Counted from the first letter of the stretch, positions 22,351 to 33,394 are shown. The stretch is 64,000 bases of DNA from Intrasporangium sp. (GCF_030452765.1 NZ_JAKDLO010000002.1:1-64000); one strand, 5' to 3'. The notes: a model not told the origin generated them from the letters alone. Made by a program: numbers and translations.

Positions 22351-25300
22351 ATGACCTACCCGAAGGTCACCACAGACCCGCAGCACCCGGCCGACGTGCC
22401 CACCGCGCCCCGGTTCCCGCAGGTCGAGGAACATGTCCTCGAGTACTGGGAGCAGGACGGCACCTTCCTGGCCTCTGTCGAGAACCGCGACGCCGGGCAG
22501 AACGGCTCCAACGAGTTCGTCTTCTACGACGGGCCGCCGTTCGCCAACGGCCTGCCCCACTACGGGCACCTGCTGACCGGCTACGTCAAGGACATCGTGC
22601 CGCGCTACCAGACGATGCGGGGCAGGCGGGTCGAGCGGCGGTTCGGCTGGGACACGCACGGCCTGCCCGCCGAGCTGGAGGCGCAGCGCCAGCTCGGCCT
22701 GAAGACCAAGCAGGACATCCTCGACCTCGGCATCGACAAGTTCAATGACGCGTGCCGGGCCTCGGTGTTCAAGTACACCGACGAGTGGGTCAGCTACGTG
22801 ACGCGGCAGGCACGCTGGGTCGACTTCGAGAACGACTACAAGACGCTCAACCCGAGCTTCATGGAGTCGGTCATCTGGGCGTTCAAGTGCCTCTACGACA
22901 AGGGCCTGGTCTACGAGGGCTTCCGGGTGCTGCCGTACTGCTGGAACGACCAGACGCCGCTGTCGAACCATGAGCTGCGGATGGACGACGACGTCTACCA
23001 GATGCGCCAGGACCCGGCCGTCACGATCGGCTACCGGCTCGAGACCGGCGAGCTGGCCCTGATCTGGACGACGACGCCGTGGACGGTGCCGTCGAACGTC
23101 GCGATGGCCGTGCACCCCGACATCGACTACGTCGTCGTCGAGTCCGACTTCACCGGGGTCACCGAGCGCTACGTCATCGCCGAGGCGCGGCTGGCCGCCT
23201 ACGCCAAGGAGCTCGGGGGTTCCGACCCGTCGAGTCTGGCCGGCCGGATCGTTCAGCGGCTCAAGGGCGCCGAGCTCGTCGGGCGCCGCTACACCCCGCC
23301 GTTCTCGTACTTCCTCGGCCACCCGAACGGTCACGTCGTCCTGCCCGCGGACTATGTCACGACCGAGGACGGCACGGGTCTGGTCCACATCGCGTCCGCC
23401 TTCGGTGAGGAGGACAAGGTCCTCACCGACGCGTTCGGCATCGAAGTCGTCGTGCCCGTCGGCCCGGACGGTGCCTTCACCCATCCGGTGACCGACTACG
23501 AGGGGATGCACGTCTTCGACGCGAACCCCCACATCATCGACCACCTCAAGGCCCGCACCCGCGGTGCAGGTGAGATGGGCTCCACGACGGACGGGACGGT
23601 CCTGCTGCGCCGGGAGACCTACGAGCACAGCTACCCGCACTGCTGGCGCTGCCGGCAGCCGCTCATCTACATGGCGGTCTCGAGCTGGTTCGTGCAGGTC
23701 ACGAAGGTCAAGGACCGGATGCTCGAGCTGAACCAGCAGATCGACTGGACTCCCGCGCACGTCAAGGACGGCCAGTTCGGCAAGTGGCTGGCCAACGCCC
23801 GCGACTGGTCGATCTCTCGGAACCGCTTCTGGGGCAGCCCGATCCCGGTGTGGAAGTCGGACGACCCGCAGTACCCGCGACTCGACGTCTACGGCTCCTT
23901 CGAGGAGCTGGAGCGCGACTTCGGGGTGCCCGTCACCGACCTGCACCGTCCCGGTATCGACCGGCTCACCCGGCCAAACCCCGACGACCCGACCGGGCGC
24001 TCGACGATGCGGCGAGTCGAGGACGTGCTCGACGTGTGGTTCGACTCGGGCTCGATGAGCTTCGCCCAGGTGCACTACCCCTTCGAGAATGCCGACTGGT
24101 TCGAGCACCACTTCCCGGGCGACTTCATCGTCGAGTACATCGGCCAGACCCGTGGGTGGTTCTACACGCTGCACATTCTCGCGACGGCCCTGTTCGACCG
24201 GCCCGCGTTCAAGTCGTGCGTGAGCCACGGAATCGTCCTCGGCTCGGACGGGCAGAAGATGAGCAAGTCGCTGCGCAACTACCCGGACGTGTCCGAGGTG
24301 TTCGAACGCGACGGAGCCGACGCGATGCGCTGGTTCCTGATGAGCAGCCCGATCCTGCGCGGCGGCAACCTCGTCGTGACCGAGCAGGGCATCCGTGACG
24401 GCGTCCGTCAGGTCATCATCCCGTTGTGGAACGCCTGGTCCTTCCTCGCCCTCTACGCCAACACCGCGAACGGCGGGGCGGGGTACGACGCGAAGCGCTC
24501 GACGGCATCGTCCGACGTCCTCGACCGGTACCTGCTCGCGAAGCTGCACGAGTTCGTCACCGAGGTGCGTGACCAGCTCGACGACTACGAGGTGGCTGCG
24601 GCCTGCGACAGCACGCGCGCCTTCGTCGACGTGCTGACCAACTGGTACATCCGCCGCTCGCGCGACCGGTTCTGGGGCGGGGAGTCCGACGCGTCGAGGG
24701 CTGCCTTCGACACGTTGTGGACCACCCTCGAGACGGTGACGCGGGCCGTCGCGCCGCTCCTGCCGCTGGTCAGCGAGGAGATCTGGCGAGGCCTGACCGG
24801 TGCCCGCTCCGTGCACCTGCAGGACTACCCCGACCCAGCCGAGCTGCCCATGGACGAGGCGCTCGTCTCGGTCATGGACCGGGCGCGAGAGCTCTGCTCC
24901 GTCGGGTCGAGCCTGCGCAAGGCGGGGGGCCTGCGAGCCCGCCTTCCGCTCGAGTCGCTCACCGTCGTCGTGCCGGACTCGTCCGCGCTCGAGCCCTTCG
25001 AGCAGATCGTCCGGGACGAGCTCAACGTCAAGGCGCTCCGGCTCGTGGAGCTCGGCTCCCAGAGCGATGCCGACTACGGCGTGATCCAGCGTCTGACCGT
25101 CAACGCCCGCGCCGCCGGCCCCCGCCTCGGCAAGGACGTCCAGGCTGCCATCAGGGGAAGCAAGAGCGGCGACTGGTCCGTCTCGCCCGAGGGGGTCGTG
25201 ACCACCGGTGGCCTGGCACTGCACGATGGCGAGTACACGCTCGAGACGGTCGTGGCCGAGCAGACCGCGGGCACGGCGACCGCGATGCTGCCCGGTGGCG

Positions 25301-25611
25301 GGTTCGTCGTGCTCGACACGCAGGTGACACCTGAGCTCGCCAGCGAGGGCCTCGCCCGCGACCTCGTCCGGGCCGTCCAGCAGGCGCGCCGGGAGGCCGG
25401 GCTGCACGTCAGCGACCGGATCAGCCTGACCATCACCGGGACGGACGAGGTCTTCGAGGCGACGGTCACCCATCGGGACCTGATCGTCGGGGAGACCCTT
25501 GCGACGCAGTTCTCCTCAGCCGGGGCCGAGCACGCCCTTCCGGCCGGTACGGGCGCGATGGTCGAGATCGGCGACGGCCAGCAGGCTCGGATCATGGTGG
25601 CCAGGCGATGA
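22351..25611 (+). CDS. ileS: isoleucyl-tRNA synthetase
   Basis: [50 protein letters not shown]. Confidence 0.98.
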   Translation: MTYPKVTTDPQHPADVPTAPRFPQVEEHVLEYWEQDGTFLASVENRDAGQNGSNEFVFYDGPPFANGLPHYGHLLTGYVKDIVPRYQTMRGRRVERRFGWDTHGLPAELEAQRQLGLKTKQDILDLGIDKFNDACRASVFKYTDEWVSYVTRQARWVDFENDYKTLNPSFMESVIWAFKCLYDKGLVYEGFRVLPYCWNDQTPLSNHELRMDDDVYQMRQDPAVTIGYRLETGELALIWTTTPWTVPSNVAMAVHPDIDYVVVESDFTGVTERYVIAEARLAAYAKELGGSDPSSLAGRIVQRLKGAELVGRRYTPPFSYFLGHPNGHVVLPADYVTTEDGTGLVHIASAFGEEDKVLTDAFGIEVVVPVGPDGAFTHPVTDYEGMHVFDANPHIIDHLKARTRGAGEMGSTTDGTVLLRRETYEHSYPHCWRCRQPLIYMAVSSWFVQVTKVKDRMLELNQQIDWTPAHVKDGQFGKWLANARDWSISRNRFWGSPIPVWKSDDPQYPRLDVYGSFEELERDFGVPVTDLHRPGIDRLTRPNPDDPTGRSTMRRVEDVLDVWFDSGSMSFAQVHYPFENADWFEHHFPGDFIVEYIGQTRGWFYTLHILATALFDRPAFKSCVSHGIVLGSDGQKMSKSLRNYPDVSEVFERDGADAMRWFLMSSPILRGGNLVVTEQGIRDGVRQVIIPLWNAWSFLALYANTANGGAGYDAKRSTASSDVLDRYLLAKLHEFVTEVRDQLDDYEVAAACDSTRAFVDVLTNWYIRRSRDRFWGGESDASRAAFDTLWTTLETVTRAVAPLLPLVSEEIWRGLTGARSVHLQDYPDPAELPMDEALVSVMDRARELCSVGSSLRKAGGLRARLPLESLTVVVPDSSALEPFEQIVRDELNVKALRLVELGSQSDADYGVIQRLTVNARAAGPRLGKDVQAAIRGSKSGDWSVSPEGVVTTGGLALHDGEYTLETVVAEQTAGTATAMLPGGGFVVLDTQVTPELASEGLARDLVRAVQQARREAGLHVSDRISLTITGTDEVFEATVTHRDLIVGETLATQFSSAGAEHALPAGTGAMVEIGDGQQARIMVARR

Positions 25612-26231
25612 GCCCAGCGGAGGCACAGAGCCCCGTCACCATCCGGACCGCGACCGGCGACGACCTCGACGCCGTCCTGCGGGTCGGCCACGAGACCTGG
25701 CGCGTGACGTACGAGCCGATCGCGGGCCCCGACTACGTCGCCATGGGCCTGGCCAAGTGGTGGACCGCCGATGCTGTCATCCCAGGCATCCGGGTCGGCC
25801 GGACGCTCGTCGCGGACGAGGACGCAGCGGTCGTGGGGATGGCCTCCTACGGAAGCCAGGGCAACGAGCTCGTCCTGTGGAAGCTCTACGTCCTGCCCGG
25901 TCACCAGGGCCAGGGAATCGGGCGCAGGCTCCTGGACGAGGTGGTGCTGCGGGCCAGCCAGCTGGGGCACCGCACGCTGCACGTCTCCCACATAGACGGC
26001 AACGACCACGCGGCCCGCTTCTACGAGCGCAACGGGTTCCGGTATACGCACCGCGAGCCGGGCGGCTCCGGGTTGCCGGACGAGATCTGGCTCGCCAAGG
26101 ACCTCGCCAAGGACCTGGTCATGGGCGACGACCAGGCCGCCGACGCTGCCTCACCCGACGGCTCGGTCCTGCCCGACGACTCGGTCCCGCCCGACGACTC
26201 GGTCCCGCCCGGACAGCGGGAAGCTCGGTGA
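25608..26231 (+). CDS. GNAT family N-acetyltransferase
   Basis: [41 protein letters not shown]. Confidence 0.9.
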   Translation: MSPAEAQSPVTIRTATGDDLDAVLRVGHETWRVTYEPIAGPDYVAMGLAKWWTADAVIPGIRVGRTLVADEDAAVVGMASYGSQGNELVLWKLYVLPGHQGQGIGRRLLDEVVLRASQLGHRTLHVSHIDGNDHAARFYERNGFRYTHREPGGSGLPDEIWLAKDLAKDLVMGDDQAADAASPDGSVLPDDSVPPDDSVPPGQREAR

Positions 26232-27613
26232 ACCCGCGGCCCGACGCCGCCGATCAGGCGGCCCGTCGCCTCGAGGAGCGCAGGCGAATGCGCGAGATCG
26301 AGGCGGAGATCCTGTCCCGCGCCCCGGAGAACGACATCGGGCCCTCGCTCGAGCGGATCCGCGCCGTCATGCAGCTCGCCGGGGATCCCCAGCACGCCTT
26401 CCCCACCGTCCATCTGACCGGCACCAACGGCAAGACGTCGACGAGCCGGATGATCGACACGATCCTGCGCGAGCTGGGCGTGACGACAGGCCGCTTCACC
26501 TCGCCGCACCTGCACGACCTGCGCGAGCGGATCGCCCTGTCCGGCAAACCGATCCCGCGCGAGAAGCTCATCGCCGCCTACGAAGAGGTGAGGCCGCTCG
26601 TCGACCTCGTCGACGGCCGGTCACTCGAGTCGGGCGGGCGCCGGCTCAACTTCTTCGAGACCCTCGTCGCCGTGGCGTACGCCGCCTTCGCAGACGCCCC
26701 CGTCGACGCCGCCGTCGTCGAGGTCGGGCTCGGCGGCACGTGGGACGCGACCAACGTCGCCGACGCGCGGGTCTCGGTCATCACCCCGATCGACCTCGAC
26801 CACACCCACCTGCTCGGCGACGACATCGCCTCGATCACGCAGGAGAAGTCGGGGATCATCAAGCCCGACGGCATCACCGTGTCGGCGCTGCAGGCCGACG
26901 AGGCCGCCGAGATCCTGCGCGAGCGTGCCGAGCAGGTCGGAGCCCGGATCCTCGTCGAGGGGACCGACTTCGGTGTCCTCACCCGCGATGTCGCGCTCGG
27001 CGGGCAGCTCGTCTCGCTCCGGGGCCTCGCGGGTGACTACCCGGACCTGTTCCTGCCGCTGCACGGCGCCCACCAGGCACAGAACCTGGCGGTCGCGGTG
27101 GCCGCCGTCGAGGCCTTCGTCGGAGGCGGTGAGCAGCCGCTCGAGCACGAGGTGCTGCTCGCCGCCTGCGCGGCCATGGCCTCGCCCGGCCGGCTGGAGG
27201 TGGTGCGGCGCTCGCCGACGGTCGTGGTCGACGCCGCCCACAACCCGCACGGCGCTCGGGCCCTGGTCAGCGCACTCGATGAGGCGTTCACCTTCACCCG
27301 GCTGGTGGGCCTGCTCAGCATCGTGGCGGACAAGGACGCCGTCGGGATCCTCGAGATCCTCGAGCCGGTGCTGTCCGAGGTCGTGGTCACCCGCAACTCC
27401 TCGCACCGAGCGCTCGACCCGGCCCGGCTTGGCCGGCTCGCCGTCGAGGTCTTCGGCGCGCACCGGGTCACCGTCGTCCCGAACCTGCCGGACGCCCTCG
27501 AGCAGGCCGTGACTCTGGCGGAGGCCGATGGGCTCGGTGGCGGAGTCCTCGCGACGGGCTCGGTGATCACGGCCGGCGAGGTGCGCCTCCTGCTCGGCCA
27601 CGACGAGACCTGA
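26228..27613 (+). CDS. folC: bifunctional folylpolyglutamate/dihydrofolate synthase
   Basis: FPTVHLTGTNGKTSTSRMIDTILRELGVTTGRFTSPHLHDLRERI. Confidence 0.95.
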   Translation: MNPRPDAADQAARRLEERRRMREIEAEILSRAPENDIGPSLERIRAVMQLAGDPQHAFPTVHLTGTNGKTSTSRMIDTILRELGVTTGRFTSPHLHDLRERIALSGKPIPREKLIAAYEEVRPLVDLVDGRSLESGGRRLNFFETLVAVAYAAFADAPVDAAVVEVGLGGTWDATNVADARVSVITPIDLDHTHLLGDDIASITQEKSGIIKPDGITVSALQADEAAEILRERAEQVGARILVEGTDFGVLTRDVALGGQLVSLRGLAGDYPDLFLPLHGAHQAQNLAVAVAAVEAFVGGGEQPLEHEVLLAACAAMASPGRLEVVRRSPTVVVDAAHNPHGARALVSALDEAFTFTRLVGLLSIVADKDAVGILEILEPVLSEVVVTRNSSHRALDPARLGRLAVEVFGAHRVTVVPNLPDALEQAVTLAEADGLGGGVLATGSVITAGEVRLLLGHDET

Positions 27614-27639
27614 GGCGTGCGCCACGTAGGCTCGACCCC

Positions 27640-28080
27640 ATGATCCTGCGTCTGCTGCTCATCGTCGCGATCATCATCGTGCTCGTGGTGCTCTACGGGC
27701 GGCTCGTCGGCCGGCGCGACCGGGAGAGGGCCTACCCGGGCCTGACCGAGCAGGCGCGCGCGAGCATCAGCCGGGAGATCAGTGCCGGCCGCAAGGTCAA
27801 CGCGATCAAGCTCTACCGTGAGGCGACCGGGGCAGCCCTGCCGGAAGCGAAGCGGGTGGTCGACTCGTGGTTCGTCCCCGGCAAGGGTCCCGGCGTCGAG
27901 GACGCTGCCCGGTCCTGGACCGACGGCCGACTCACGCCCGAGGCCCGGTCACGGATCAGCGGCCTCGTCGCTGCCGGTCGCCGGGAGGACGCGATGGTGC
28001 TCTACGCCGAGGCGACCGGGGCGAGCGACACGGAGGCCCAGGCCATCATCCGGTCCTGGGACACCTCGCAGGACTTTTGA
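27640..28080 (+). CDS. single-TM protein with two L7/L12 C-terminal-like segments
   Basis: N-terminal TM MILRLLLIVAIIIVLVVLYG; ISAGRKVNAIKLYREATGAALPEAKRVVDSW and VAAGRREDAMVLYAEATGASDTEAQAIIRSW. Confidence 0.65.
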   Translation: MILRLLLIVAIIIVLVVLYGRLVGRRDRERAYPGLTEQARASISREISAGRKVNAIKLYREATGAALPEAKRVVDSWFVPGKGPGVEDAARSWTDGRLTPEARSRISGLVAAGRREDAMVLYAEATGASDTEAQAIIRSWDTSQDF

Positions 28081-28118
28081 CACGAAAGGCTGTTGACACG
28101 AAAGGCAATAGGGAACGC

Positions 28119-28496
28119 ATGTCGCGGCTCGTCTTCTACGGCAGGACCGGCAGGTTCACCTGGCGGATGCTCGCCACGGTGCTGGCCGGCCAGTCGATCA
28201 TCATCTTCTTCGGCGCGCTCGTCGCACGCGGCACCGCCATCGCTCAGGGCGATCCGGCCACCGCCGGCCGCTACCTGCTCGTCGGTTCGGTCATCGCCGC
28301 CCTGTGCCTGCTCGGTGCGGGGCTGACCCGCAAGCCGTATGGCGTCACCCTCGGGTGGCTGGTCCAGGTCCTGACGCTCCTGGCCGGGTTCGTCGTGCCG
28401 ATGATGTTCCTCGCCGGCCTGATCTTCCTCGCCCTGTGGGTCACCTCGCTGCTCAAGGGAGGCGCCGTCGACCGGATGCAGACGCCGGTAGGGTGA
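28119..28496 (+). CDS. DUF4233 membrane protein
   Basis: Four-TM protein between folC and ndk, typical actinobacterial synteny. Confidence 0.82.
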   Translation: MSRLVFYGRTGRFTWRMLATVLAGQSIIIFFGALVARGTAIAQGDPATAGRYLLVGSVIAALCLLGAGLTRKPYGVTLGWLVQVLTLLAGFVVPMMFLAGLIFLALWVTSLLKGGAVDRMQTPVG

Positions 28497-28501
28497 CGCC
28501 C

Positions 28502-28924
28502 GTGACCATCGAACGCTCCCTCGTCCTCGTCAAACCCGACGGCTTCCAGCGCGGACTGACCGGGGAGGTGCTGCGGCGCGTCGAGGCCAAGGGCTACACC
28601 CTCAGCGTCCTGGCGATCCTGACACCGACCCGCGAGGTGCTCGCGCAGCACTACGCCGAGCACGAGGGCAAGCCGTTCTACGAGCCGTTGCTCGAGTTCA
28701 TGTCCTCGGGCCTCGTCACCGCGGCCGTCATCGAGGGCCACGACTGTGTCAAGGGCTTCCGGGCACTGGCCGGAGCCACGAACCCGACCGACGCGGCGCC
28801 GGGCACGATCCGCGGTGACTTCGGCCGCGACTGGGGCACCGCCGTGCAGCAGAACATCGTCCACGGGTCGGACTCGGTCGAGTCGGCCACCCGCGAGATC
28901 GGGATCTGGTTCCCGCAGTCCTGA
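28502..28924 (+). CDS. ndk: nucleoside-diphosphate kinase
   Basis: ERSLVLVKPDGFQRGLTGEVLRRVEAKGY; NIVHGSDSVESATREIGIWF. Confidence 0.97.
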   Translation: MTIERSLVLVKPDGFQRGLTGEVLRRVEAKGYTLSVLAILTPTREVLAQHYAEHEGKPFYEPLLEFMSSGLVTAAVIEGHDCVKGFRALAGATNPTDAAPGTIRGDFGRDWGTAVQQNIVHGSDSVESATREIGIWFPQS

Positions 28925-28987
28925 ACCCACCGGTTTCTGACTGCGGGCCATGTTGGTGTTGTGGGGACTGACTCGATGGTGGCGGAG

Positions 28988-31048
28988 CTATCCTTTGCGG
29001 AGCAGCCCGGTGAGCCCGGCCAGGAGCAGCACGGTCATCAGCCATCCGAGGAGTTTCAGGGCGGTCAGGGTGGTCTCGAGCCAGGCTGCTCCGGGGGCCA
29101 GCGGCGCCCAGGCCGGCGGGGTGACCGCCGAGGCGGGGGAGACGGTCGCCAGTGCATAAGTGAGGGGATGCAGTGCCGGGTAGCCGGAGGCCCGGCAGGC
29201 GGGATCGTCGGCTGCGGTCATGGGCTCCGTGAGGCTCGGGCAGGCCACTCCCGCGGGCGGCGCGGCGATACGGGCTGTTGCCGCGGTCGGCAGGAACGCG
29301 CCGGGGGTGGCGGCGGTAAGGGCGGTGGCCGTCAGGATGGCCGCGAGCAGCCACACCGCGGCGAGCAGCGGGTAGTAGCCGTATCCGACGCTGCTGGCGT
29401 AGAGCCAGCGGAACAGTTTCGAGTGCCAGGGTGCGCGCCGGGTCGTCCGGTGCGCGGCCGCGAACCGGACCCGGCGGGCGTCGGCGGGTTGGCCGTTGCG
29501 GTCGTAGACGCGGGCGAGCTCTTCCCAGGGGCTGGTGGTGAACCTGTCGCTGGTGTCGAGCCATGCGATGGCCGCCGACCGGTCGTGGCGCAGGTGCCCG
29601 TGGATGTCGCGCACGCTCCACCCGGCCGCGCCCGTCAGCCGCGGTAACCCGTTCGCTTCATGATTCACGACGAGGTCGCCGAGCTGGCAGGCGGTAAGGT
29701 CCACGCCCCCTTCACACTGGGTGATTCCATCCACGAGCAGTGCCTGGACTTTGGCTTGCTCAAGGAGCAGGGCGACCTTGCCGTTGCTCAGCTTGCCGAG
29801 GTTGCTCAGGGTGGCGCCAGACAAGTCGAGCTGACCGGCGATGGTGGCGCCAGACAAGTCGAGCTGACCGATGGCGGTGAACCCCGCGCGAGCGAACAGG
29901 TCACCGCGGATCTCGGCCACATCGAGGGCTAGGGCAACCCCGTCGGGGTTGGCCAATCTGGCGCCAGACAGGACGAACTGGCCGCCGATGGTGGCACCGA
30001 TCGCACGGACCTGGCCGGTGGCGGTGAACCCGTCGCGGGCGACCAGGCGACTGCTGATCTCGGCCCCATCGAGGTTCAGGGCGACCCCGTCGGGGTTGGC
30101 CAGGCAGGCGCCGGACAGGACGAACTCGCTGATGGTGGCGCCGAGCGCACGCACCTGCCCCCTGGCGGTGAACCCGTCGCGCGCGATCAGGCCGCCGCGG
30201 ACCTCGGCCCCGTCAAGGTTCAGGGCGACCCCGTCGGGGTTGGCCAGGTTGGCGCCAGAGAGGTCGAGCTGGCCGCCGATGGTGGCGCCGAGCGCACGCA
30301 CCTGCCCGGTCGCGGTGAACCCGTCCCCGGCGAGCAGGCTGCCGCGGATCTCTGCCCAGTCGAGGTTCAGGGCAACCCCGTCGGGGTTGGCCAATCTGGC
30401 ACCGGACAGGACCAGGAAGCCGGCGATGGTGGCGTCGAGTGCACGCAGTTCCCCGGTGGCGGTGAACCCGTCCCCGGCGAGCAGGCTGCCGCGGATCTCG
30501 GCCCCATCAAGGTTCAGGGCAACCCCGTCGCGGTTGGCCAATCTGGCACCGGACAGGACAAGCTGGCCGCCGATAGTGGCTCCGACAGCACGCACTTGCC
30601 CGCACGTCGTCTTGGCGATGACCAGGTCGCGGTCGACCCTGGCGCCGTCCAGGTCCACGCGCTCTGCACGCGAGTCCGTCATCGCCAGACGTCGGATGCT
30701 GCAGCCCTCACCGGTTAGGCCGCCTGCCAGCACGCAATGGTCGAGAGTCACCGGGAACGGGATATCGGCGTCTTCGAGGTTCAGTGCCCCGGTGATCCAA
30801 GCCCCGCGAAGCACCAGCCCGCGAGGGTCGACCGTCGCCGGTGGGCGCAGGAGTGCCGTGCGTATGGCTGATGCGGGAACCTGCTGCTCCACCGGCCATG
30901 GCTCGTTGGCCAGGACGTCCGGATCGTTCGGCCCGACGAGGTCGACTGCGGCCCCCGCCTCCAGGACGGCGGTGAAGCTCGATACCCAGACGTCGAGGGG
31001 GCTCTGTGCTGCCACATGGCGAATCGTGCCAGAGCCACGGTCGTCCAT
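28988..31048 (-). CDS. pentapeptide-repeat-like membrane protein with about 49-aa internal repeats
   Basis: Five repeats of [QF]LxLSGARLANPDGVALNLDGAEIRGSLLAGDGFTATGQVRALGATIGG; C-terminal TM segments YYPLLAAVWLLAAILTATALTA and LLGWLMTVLLLAGLTGLL. Confidence 0.8.
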   Translation of the reverse strand: MDDRGSGTIRHVAAQSPLDVWVSSFTAVLEAGAAVDLVGPNDPDVLANEPWPVEQQVPASAIRTALLRPPATVDPRGLVLRGAWITGALNLEDADIPFPVTLDHCVLAGGLTGEGCSIRRLAMTDSRAERVDLDGARVDRDLVIAKTTCGQVRAVGATIGGQLVLSGARLANRDGVALNLDGAEIRGSLLAGDGFTATGELRALDATIAGFLVLSGARLANPDGVALNLDWAEIRGSLLAGDGFTATGQVRALGATIGGQLDLSGANLANPDGVALNLDGAEVRGGLIARDGFTARGQVRALGATISEFVLSGACLANPDGVALNLDGAEISSRLVARDGFTATGQVRAIGATIGGQFVLSGARLANPDGVALALDVAEIRGDLFARAGFTAIGQLDLSGATIAGQLDLSGATLSNLGKLSNGKVALLLEQAKVQALLVDGITQCEGGVDLTACQLGDLVVNHEANGLPRLTGAAGWSVRDIHGHLRHDRSAAIAWLDTSDRFTTSPWEELARVYDRNGQPADARRVRFAAAHRTTRRAPWHSKLFRWLYASSVGYGYYPLLAAVWLLAAILTATALTAATPGAFLPTAATARIAAPPAGVACPSLTEPMTAADDPACRASGYPALHPLTYALATVSPASAVTPPAWAPLAPGAAWLETTLTALKLLGWLMTVLLLAGLTGLLRKG
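29820..30600 (-). repeat. tandem about 147-bp coding repeats within the pentapeptide-like gene
   Basis: Recurring ccgtcggggttggcca at about 29940, 30088, 30232, 30379 (spacing 148/144/147). Confidence 0.9.
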
Positions 31049-31192
31049 GGCACTCCCTTGCGACTTACGCAGAACTGGCCCCTTCTGAAGCAAGCTCTCG
31101 GGGGTACTGGTGGAGTACGTACCCAAGCGAACATCCGGCCTGACCGTTGGCCGGCGACGGCGAGAAATTCAGATCGAGGGCGCTACGTGAAG

Positions 31193-32362
31193 ATGCACGC
31201 CCTACGCTCTCGAAGAGTGACGCAGGCATCGGGAGATCAGGGCAGGCAGTCGCCAACGCCCTCGCCAGTGCTTGAAAAGACCGGGTGGGACCCGAACCGG
31301 GTAGCGACGTGGATCATCGGGGTACTCGTCGCCGGTGTCGCGGTCAACCTCGTCAGTGACGTGTTTCTTGACTCGCCGTTCACTTGGGTTGCCCCGACGA
31401 TCCTCGCACTGGCAGCGCTGCTTGTTAGCCCCAGAGGGTGTCTCCGGCGGGAGGCTTACGGCTCCCGCCAGTGGGCCTTCCTTGCCGGCGTTGTGTTCCT
31501 TGCCGGCTATGTGTTGGTCGCCGTCTATATCGGATCAACGTTGAACTCACTCGGGCCGCAACTGTTGCAAAGCTTCTGCCTTTGGCTGGCGGCCTGCTTG
31601 CTGTCGTGGCAAACGCTCCGGGCGAACCTTGACTTTGCCGCTGCAGCCATAGCGGTGGCGGTCCTGTTTCCCGGGGCGATGTTCTCGTTGGTCGGCGCGG
31701 ATGCCCTGCGGGAAGACGAGGCCCCCGTGCTGTTCGGGGTGGCGTTTCTGCTGGCCGGGGTGGCACTCCTGCTGCTCGGGATGGCACTCCTACGGGATGG
31801 TGACCGGCCTGCCGATCGGGGTGACGTTCCTGCTGCTGGGGGTGGCGGTCCTCCTGTTCGGGGTGGCATTTTTCGTGTTCGGAGCCCCCCTGTTTGGGGT
31901 GGCCTTCCTGCTGCTGGGGATGGCGGTCCTGCTGTTTGCGGTGGCGCTCCTGCGCGGCGGCGCCACCCTGACTGGGCCGGCGCGCCTATTGGCCGGATCG
32001 GCTGGCCTGATGGCCGGGGTGGCCGTCCTCCTGGTCGGGGTCGCCGTCCTGCAGAATGACGGCCCCCCGCCGCTCGCGGCGGCGACTTTTGCGGCCGGGG
32101 TGGCGGTCCTGCTTCTCGGGGGGCGCTCCTGCTGGACGGCGCCGCCGTGGGCTTGGCGGTTCTGGTGGCCGGGGCGGCGGTCCTGCTTCTCGGGGAGACG
32201 CTCCTGCTGGACGGCGCCACCGTGGGCTTGGCGGTTCTGGTGGTCGGAGTAGCGATCGTAGTGGCCGGGGTGGTGGCCCTGTGGCAGAAGACCAGCCCGA
32301 CCGGACTGGAGTTACAAAGGGGCCGAATTAGGCAGTACTTCCTGCGAGACCGAGATAAGTGA
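31193..32362 (+). pseudogene. hydrophobic GVAxLLLG-repeat membrane protein, broken by two compensating frameshifts
   Basis: Frame 31193: ...APVLFGVAFLLAGVALLLLGMALL; frame from about 31797: VTGLPIGVTFLLLGVAVLLFGVAF...; frame from about 32123: ALLLDGAAVGLAVLVAGAAVLLLGETLLLDGATVGLAVLVVGVAIVVAGVVALWQKT...RDK*. Confidence 0.7.
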
Positions 32363-32480
32363 GGTGCTGATCCAGAATGGAGTGCGGGCCGACTGCCCCG
32401 TGCGGGATGCGCCCGAGGCGTGTGTGTTGCGTGACGACGGCCCCGCTGGAGATCGGGGGGTAGATGATGATGGGCGCGCG

Positions 32481-32501
32481 CTGCCTGCCTGCCTGCCTGC
32501 C
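32481..32501 (+). repeat. tetranucleotide microsatellite (CTGC)5
   Basis: ctgcctgcctgcctgcctgcc read directly. Confidence 0.9.
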
Positions 32502-32746
32502 CCAGTACCAATCACCCAGAGGGTAATCAACCAAGTGCTCCCACCACGCTGGCCAAGCGGCCCACCGACCGGCGCACGAGATGTGCTGTGCGCGCGCACC
32601 TGCGGCGGGAATCTGCTGGTCCACGGACGAGCATGACCTCGGACTTGTTGTAGGAGTGCCACAACAGCGGTGCGACGTCCGCTACCCACGCGTTCCGGCC
32701 GAGGCGCCGAGAGGACGTCGGTGAATCGCTCGGGTCGGGCAGGACC

Positions 32747-33220
32747 TCAGGTGGCCTGAGTGGCGGCGGCTCCGTAGTAGCGGAACAGGATCTCGGCTAC
32801 GCACGCGGGCTTGGGCTGTCCCTCGAGCTCGAACGTCAGTGCCAACGCGACCTGGTATCCGCCGGTGACCTCCTCGACGCTGAGGCAGTCTGCCGAGAGC
32901 CGCAGTCGTGCCCCGACCGGGACCGGGGCCGGGAACCGCACCTTGCCCAGCCCGTAGTTGACGATCTGCGCCGCGTCGGCGACGATGAGGATCTCCTCGA
33001 GCAGCACCGGGGCCAGCGACAGGGTCAGGTAACCGTGCGCGATCGGGCCGCCGAACGGGCCGGCCGCGGCGCGTTCCGGGTCGACATGGATCCACTGGTG
33101 GTCGCCGGTCGCATCGGCGAACAGGTTCACCCGGTCCTGGTCGATCTCGTGCCAAGCACTCTCGCCCAGGTGGGTGCCGGCGAGAGCGGGTAGCTGGCTG
33201 TAGGGCGTCTCGTTTGCCAA
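32747..33220 (-). CDS. MaoC-like (R)-enoyl-CoA hydratase
   Basis: GESAWHEIDQDRVNLFADATGDHQWIHVDPERAAAGPFGGPIAHGYLTLSL; likely TTG start. Confidence 0.88.
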   Translation of the reverse strand: MANETPYSQLPALAGTHLGESAWHEIDQDRVNLFADATGDHQWIHVDPERAAAGPFGGPIAHGYLTLSLAPVLLEEILIVADAAQIVNYGLGKVRFPAPVPVGARLRLSADCLSVEEVTGGYQVALALTFELEGQPKPACVAEILFRYYGAAATQAT

Positions 33221-33394
33221 GGTGGGCCTCCCATCGGCGGGACTGGAGATGAGTCCCGAACATACCTCAGGGCTCGGCGACGGCGACAGGGACATCCATT
33301 GGACCTCGGTCAGCGGCTCTGCGGTGGGTGGCCGCTGCTGGATGGGGTTACCGTCGAAGGACAGGCAGGGGATGTCTCTCGAAAGAGGAAAGCC

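Noticed and set aside
22171-25473. 1100-aa minus-strand ORF opposite ileS
   Set aside because: Antisense shadow of a confidently assigned ileS; low-complexity Arg/Val/Glu/Asp composition typical of spurious ORFs in high-GC DNA
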